From JBDHRG01 sp039807445 (GTDB lineage Bacteria > Pseudomonadota > Gammaproteobacteria > Competibacterales > Competibacteraceae), in contig JBDHRG010000035.1 in NCBI GenBank assembly GCA_039807445.1, positions 1 to 25,157 on the forward strand: DNA of 25,157 nt, given 5' to 3'. Below are positions 21,450 through 25,157 of the stretch, piece after piece. Position numbers and translations under genes: made by a program. The notes below the pieces were generated by a model. It was not told the DNA's origin, ran no database searches, and worked only from the letters and a program-made list of their open reading frames with translations. The stretch's first letter is position 1, and the number at the start of each line of letters is the position of its first letter.

Positions 21450-22535
21450 ATGAACAAGCTGCTGAGGAGCGCGCTGCTCGCGCTCGGCTGCCTGGGGGCT
21501 GCGGGCAACGCGCTCGCCGCCACCTACCTGCTGACCGCCGCGCGCCCCAACCAGCTGGTGCTGGTCAACGCCACCGAGCGCAAGGTCGAGCGCGCCTACC
21601 CGATCCCCGGCGACGGCATCCCGGGCGTGGTCTCGGTCGCGCCCGACGGCAAGGTGGCTTATGTGGCCACCAACCGCTGGGAGAGCGTGTCGGGGATCGA
21701 CCTCGACACCGGCAAGGAGGTGTTCCGCGCCGAGCTGTCCGAGCCCGGGCTGCGCGTGAAGACCATGTTCGGCATGGCCGTCGGCCCGGACGGCAAGGCG
21801 CTGTACGTCTACCGGATCCCGACCCGGCTGAAGACGGCCGAGTACCAGATCGAGGACACCAGCATCGCGGTCTACGACACGTCGGCGGGGCTCCAGGCCA
21901 AGCCCGTGCGCACCTTCCCGGCGCCGCGGCAGCTGGTGCAGCTGCTGCCCTCGGCCGACGGCAGCCGGCTGTACGCGATGGGGCGCGAGATGTTCGTCTT
22001 CGATCCGGCGAGCGGCAAGCTGGTCGACACGCTGCCGCTGCAGTCGTGGAAAACGCCGAACCTGTCGGCGCCCGACATCCTGGCGATCTGGCCGCAGTAC
22101 GAGCAGAGCGGCGTGTTCTCGACGCCGTACTACGCGGTGCGCACCGATCTGAAGCCCGACGACCCCGAGGCCTTCCGCACCGGCATGCTGACGCTGGATC
22201 TCGCGACCGGCGCGATGAAAGCCACCGACTTCGAGCCGACCTCGGTGGTGATCTTCTCCTCGGTGATCAACCCGGCGAAGCGCGACGAAGCCTTCACCGT
22301 GTACACCCAGCTGAGCAAGGTCGACCTCGGCTCCGGCAAGCTGGTCAAGCGCATCGACCTCGACCACACCTACTACTCGATCAACATCTCCGACGACGGC
22401 AAGGAGGTCTACGTCGGCGGCGCGCTCGGCGACATCGCCGTCTACAGCGCCGAGTCGCTGGAGAAGCTCGGCAAGATCGAACTGCCCGGCGGCGTCAACA
22501 TGAGCACGGCGTCGATGCGGGTGGTGAAGCGCTAG
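21450..22535 (+). CDS. qhpB: QHNDH beta subunit (seven-bladed propeller)
   Basis: The 361-residue precursor has a signal peptide (about 1-23, LLALGCLGAAGNALA) and repeated YVTN-like beta-propeller blades, for example LLTAARPNQLVLVNATERKV, VSVAPDGKVAYVATNRW, LLPSADGSRLYAMGREMFVF and NISDDGKEVYVGGALGDIAVYS. In the known enzyme this seven-bladed propeller provides part of the amine-binding pocket next to the gamma subunit. GGAGGAGAA lies about 7 bases before the ATG. It follows qhpC by 26 bases and is followed by a strong hairpin. Length is as expected. Confidence 0.93.
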   Translation: MNKLLRSALLALGCLGAAGNALAATYLLTAARPNQLVLVNATERKVERAYPIPGDGIPGVVSVAPDGKVAYVATNRWESVSGIDLDTGKEVFRAELSEPGLRVKTMFGMAVGPDGKALYVYRIPTRLKTAEYQIEDTSIAVYDTSAGLQAKPVRTFPAPRQLVQLLPSADGSRLYAMGREMFVFDPASGKLVDTLPLQSWKTPNLSAPDILAIWPQYEQSGVFSTPYYAVRTDLKPDDPEAFRTGMLTLDLATGAMKATDFEPTSVVIFSSVINPAKRDEAFTVYTQLSKVDLGSGKLVKRIDLDHTYYSINISDDGKEVYVGGALGDIAVYSAESLEKLGKIELPGGVNMSTASMRVVKR

Positions 22536-22545
22536 AGGCGTGCAC

Positions 22546-22573
22546 GCCTGCCCCGCCCTCGGGCGGGGCAGGC
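22546..22573 (+). repeat. Very stable 13-bp hairpin after qhpB
   Basis: GCCTGCCCCGCCC (22546-22558), TC, GGGCGGGGCAGGC (22561-22573) form a perfect stem. No T-run follows, so it is more likely a barrier to 3' exonucleases or a partial terminator inside the operon than a full stop. Confidence 0.6.
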
Positions 22574-22604
22574 GCGATTCCCGGGATACCTGAGGAGAGC
22601 GACG

Positions 22605-22976
22605 ATGAGCGCAGCGCAACATCTGGGCAGCTACGCCCAGGGCTGGATCGACGGCGATGCCGAAGTCATCCTGGAGGTCACGGCCGAGGGCTACGCCTTC
22701 GACGATCCCAACGCCGGCCGCATCCCGAAGAGCGGCTTCGCCGCCTACCTCGACGGGCTGAAGGCGCTGGCCGCGGCGCGCCGCGGCGGCACCCTGCCCG
22801 AGCCCTTCATGGCGCTGTCCGAGGTCGTCACCGAAGAGCGTGACGGCGTCCTGACCGCCTGGGGCTGGTGGAGCATCGCCGGCGCCGACCTGCAGGGCAG
22901 CGCGCTGATCAAGGTCGGCCCCGAAGGCGTGCGCTCCGAGGTGGTGACGTACTACACCAGGCTGCCCGCCTCGTGA
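22605..22976 (+). CDS. SnoaL/NTF2-like small protein inside qhp operon
   Basis: The 123-residue protein (MSAAQHLGSYAQGWIDGDAE) looks like the SnoaL/NTF2-like alpha+beta cone fold: an N-terminal helix with the common YAQGWIDGDAE pattern, then YAFDDPNAGRIPKSGFAAYL, AWGWWSIAGADLQGSALIKV and a last strand EVVTYYTRLPAS. No signal peptide, so it acts in the cytoplasm. Its position between qhpB and qhpF, with a good GAGGAGAGCGACG ribosome binding site, ties it to the amine dehydrogenase system. It is not among the qhpADCBEFGR set described in Paracoccus. A role in product handling, regulation or maturation is only a guess. Confidence 0.75.
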   Translation: MSAAQHLGSYAQGWIDGDAEVILEVTAEGYAFDDPNAGRIPKSGFAAYLDGLKALAAARRGGTLPEPFMALSEVVTEERDGVLTAWGWWSIAGADLQGSALIKVGPEGVRSEVVTYYTRLPAS

Positions 22977-22989
22977 TCGCCGTCGCGCG

Positions 22990-24681
22990 ATGAATGCCGT
23001 CATCCCCGCCCGCTTCGGCCCCGCCGAAACCCTCGCCTGGCTGAAGCGCCTGCTCGCGCCGCGCAGGGCACTGGTCGCCGGGGTGCTGGCGCTGTCGTTC
23101 GGCGGCGTCGCGCTCGGGCTGGCGCAGCCCTGGCTCAGCAAGTGGATGATCGACGAGGGGCTGATCGCTGGCGACTACGCCGTGGTGCTGGGTATGGCCG
23201 GGGCGATGGTCGCTGCGGCGCTCGCCGGCATGGCGGTCGAGGCAAGTAACCGCGTGCTCTACCTGCGGCTGTCGGCCTCGGTGCTGTTCGGGCTGCGCGA
23301 AGGCGTGTATCGGCACCTGCAGCGGCTGTCGCCGAGCTGGTACGCGCGCACGCGCGCCGGCGACCTGCTGTCCAGGCTCGACGGCGACGTCGCCGAGGTG
23401 CAGCGCTTCGCGATCGACGGACCGCTGGCGCTGGTCAACGGCGTGGTCGCGCTGCTGCTGGCGGTGGCGCTGATGCTGCAGCTGAGCCCTGAGCTCAGCC
23501 TGCTCGCCGCCGCGGTGATCCCGCTCGAGGTGATCTTCCTGCGCCGCATCCGGCCGCGGCTCGAGGCGCGCACGCGCGAGCTGCGCGATCGCGGCGCCGC
23601 GGTCACGGACTTCCTGGTCGAGACGCTGCAGGCGATGAAGTTCATCCAGTCGAGCGCTGCGGAAGAGCGCGAGCACGCGCGGCTGCGCACGCTGAACGCC
23701 GACTACCTGCGGTCCCTGCAGGACCAGCAGCTGCTCGGCCTGGCGGCGAGCGGCGTGCCGCGGCTGCTCGCGGCGGTGTCGACCGCCGCGGTGTTCGCCT
23801 GGGGCGGACATCGCGTGATCGAGGGCAGCCTGAGCCTCGGCACTTTGCTCGCCTTCTCGGCTTACCTGCTGCGCGCGACCGGTCCGGCGCAGACGCTGCT
23901 CGGGCTCTACCTCGGGCTGCAGCGCGCCAGGGTCAGCCTCGAGCGCGTCGGCGACTTGCTCGGTCAGGCGCCGGCGGTCGAGTCGCCGTTGCGGGCGGTG
24001 CCGCTTCCGGCCGCCGCGCGCGGCGAGCTCGCGCTCGAGGACGTCGACTTCCGCTACGAAGACGGTGCGCCGGCGGTGCTGCGCGGCGCCAGCCTGCACG
24101 TCCCGGCCGGGCGCAAACTGGCGCTGGTCGGCGCCTCGGGGGTGGGCAAGTCGACGCTGATCGATCTGCTGCTGCGCCACTTCGACCCGCAGGCCGGGCG
24201 CATCGCGCTCGACGGCGTCGACCTGCGTAGCCTCGAGCTCAACGAGCTGCGCCGCCGGGTCGTCGTCGTCAGCCAGGAGGTGACGCTGTTCGCCGGCACG
24301 CTGCGCGACAACCTCGCCTACCTGCGCCCCGACGCATCGGATGCCGAGCTGGACGCGGCGCTGGCGGCGGCGCGGCTCGACGAGCTGCCGCTGGCCACGC
24401 GCATCGGCTTCGGCGGTGCGGGGCTGTCGGGCGGCCAGCGCCAGCGCCTGGCGCTGGCGCGCGCGCTGCTGCTCGACCCGCGGGTGCTGATCCTCGACGA
24501 GGCCACCGCCGCGGTCGACGCGCCGACCGCGTGCGAAGTGGCCCAGGCGATCGACCGCCGCTTCGCCGACCGCACCCGGCTGGTGATCGCCCACCGCCTC
24601 GACACGATCGGCCCGGTCGACGGCGTGATCGAGCTGCGCGAGGGCCGGCTGGTGGCGGTCGACACGGAGGTGGTGGTGTGA
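22990..24681 (+). CDS. qhpF: ABC transporter, QHNDH gamma-subunit exporter
   Basis: The 563-residue protein is a half-size ABC exporter. About six membrane helices (residues 25-300) precede a nucleotide-binding domain: Walker A GASGVGKST (381-389), Q-loop VVSQEVTLFAG, signature LSGGQ (479-483), Walker B VLILDE (499-504) and switch His535 in IAHRLDT. It acts as a homodimer in the inner membrane. Context assigns it as QhpF, thought to move the cross-linked gamma subunit to the periplasm, since QhpC lacks a Sec signal. The start ATG lies 14 bases after the SnoaL-like stop. No peptidase C39 domain is present; leader removal is left to the subtilisin-like QhpE downstream. Confidence 0.9.
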   Translation: MNAVIPARFGPAETLAWLKRLLAPRRALVAGVLALSFGGVALGLAQPWLSKWMIDEGLIAGDYAVVLGMAGAMVAAALAGMAVEASNRVLYLRLSASVLFGLREGVYRHLQRLSPSWYARTRAGDLLSRLDGDVAEVQRFAIDGPLALVNGVVALLLAVALMLQLSPELSLLAAAVIPLEVIFLRRIRPRLEARTRELRDRGAAVTDFLVETLQAMKFIQSSAAEEREHARLRTLNADYLRSLQDQQLLGLAASGVPRLLAAVSTAAVFAWGGHRVIEGSLSLGTLLAFSAYLLRATGPAQTLLGLYLGLQRARVSLERVGDLLGQAPAVESPLRAVPLPAAARGELALEDVDFRYEDGAPAVLRGASLHVPAGRKLALVGASGVGKSTLIDLLLRHFDPQAGRIALDGVDLRSLELNELRRRVVVVSQEVTLFAGTLRDNLAYLRPDASDAELDAALAAARLDELPLATRIGFGGAGLSGGQRQRLALARALLLDPRVLILDEATAAVDAPTACEVAQAIDRRFADRTRLVIAHRLDTIGPVDGVIELREGRLVAVDTEVVV

Positions 24682-24696
24682 GGTTGACCCTCTCGC

Positions 24697-24783
24697 GTAG
24701 GGTGGGCAGCTCGCTGCCCACCGTTGTTGCCGCATGGGCGTCGGCGGCGTGGTGGGCAAACGCCCCGCGCTTGCCCACCCTAC
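24697..24783. repeat. Compound REP-like palindrome between qhpF and qhpE
   Basis: GTAGGGTGGGCA (24697-24708) is exactly complementary to TGCCCACCCTAC (24772-24783). Each end also makes its own hairpin: GGTGGGCAGC-TC-GCTGCCCACC (24701-24722) and GGTGGGCAA...TTGCCCACC (24751-24779). GTAGGGTGGGC-type palindromes are a common dispersed intergenic repeat of proteobacteria, often linked to REP-associated transposases; copy number here is unseen. No gene lies in the 24682-24808 gap. Confidence 0.6.
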
Positions 24784-24808
24784 AGCGCGTGCTGGCGGCG
24801 GAGACCCT

Positions 24809-25157
24809 ATGAGCCTCCTCCGCGTCGGCCTGATCGACAGCGGCCTGTCGCCGGCGCTGGCGGCGCGCGCCGCAACCGACGTCGCCGTGCGCCTCGACGA
24901 CGGCGGCGAGGCGCGCTTCGGACCGGCGCGCCCCGACGCCGTCGGCCACGGCAGTGCGCTCGCCGGGCTGATCCTCGCCGCGGCGCCGAACGCCCGGCTC
25001 TACAGCGTGCAGGCCTTCGCCGGCGCCGGCCCAGGCTCGGCCGGCGCGGTCGCCGCGGCGCTGGACTGGCTGGTCGAGCAGCGCGTGCGGCTGGTGAACC
25101 TGAGCTTCGGCGTGAAGGCCGACCGCACGGTGCTGCGCGCCGCGGTCGCGGCGGCGC
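24809..25157 (+). CDS. qhpE: Subtilisin-like leader protease, partial
   Basis: The first 116 residues of a subtilase are in the window; the gene runs off the right edge. Asp10 in VGLIDSGL and His48 in VGHGSALAGLI are two of the triad residues, and LVNLSFG is the typical conserved strand; the catalytic Ser lies beyond the edge. There is no signal peptide, consistent with QhpE, which cleaves the 28-residue leader from the cross-linked gamma subunit in the cytoplasm. In Paracoccus qhpE precedes qhpF; here it follows it, with a palindromic repeat between. Confidence 0.85.
   Translation, partial: MSLLRVGLIDSGLSPALAARAATDVAVRLDDGGEARFGPARPDAVGHGSALAGLILAAAPNARLYSVQAFAGAGPGSAGAVAAALDWLVEQRVRLVNLSFGVKADRTVLRAAVAAA

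Noticed and set aside
1..25157. CRISPR array, rRNA or tRNA genes
   Set aside because: No regularly spaced direct repeats and no recognisable rRNA or tRNA sequence were seen.

Overview
The window is high-GC proteobacterial DNA, most like a beta- or gammaproteobacterium. The lptM-lysA pair, the CbpA-type co-chaperone, the DegP/DegQ protease and the quinohemoprotein amine dehydrogenase (QHNDH) operon fit Rhodocyclales-like bacteria such as Thauera or Azoarcus, but that placement is inference. Most genes look like ordinary chromosomal genes; the first 3.7 kb is a decayed mobile or accessory block.

Left block (1-3.7 kb): a frameshifted 3' fragment of an IS5-family transposase. Then, all on the minus strand, a large tyrosine-recombinase-like integrase with substituted catalytic residues, a RelB/DinJ antitoxin, a YafQ-type toxin gene broken by an amber codon, an AT-richer tract of repeated GTGCAG/TGTCTGCA motifs that could be a recombination (res) site, and a small serine recombinase.

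Middle block (3.9-17.7 kb): cbpA, a periplasmic Deg-type protease, a DUF29 gene, a CoA-binding-domain gene, and a 500-base gap holding a promoter and a strongly structured RNA resembling HEARO/omega RNA with no endonuclease gene beside it. Next come an overlapping DUF2157-DUF4401-GDYXXLXY membrane gene trio; a twice-disrupted alpha/beta-fold gene related to cofactor-free 2,4-dioxygenases; lptM-lysA plus a small coupled reading frame; a carboxylesterase; an OmpA-like lipoprotein; a TfoX_C/NadR-like fusion; an atypical SDR; and a secreted zinc-peptidase/membrane-protein pair.

Right block (17.7-25.2 kb): a QHNDH operon for periplasmic amine oxidation. It has a leader with a 21-codon basic mini-reading-frame followed by terminator-like hairpins, then qhpA (diheme alpha), qhpD (radical SAM cross-linker), qhpC (gamma subunit with every cross-link residue and a 28-residue leader), qhpB (beta propeller), an extra SnoaL/NTF2-like gene, qhpF (ABC exporter) and the start of qhpE (subtilisin-like leader protease), which runs off the window. 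QhpD cross-links QhpC in the cytoplasm, QhpE removes the leader, QhpF is thought to export the product, and alpha and beta subunits join it in the periplasm. The monooxygenase qhpG and regulator qhpR are not seen and may lie beyond the right edge.
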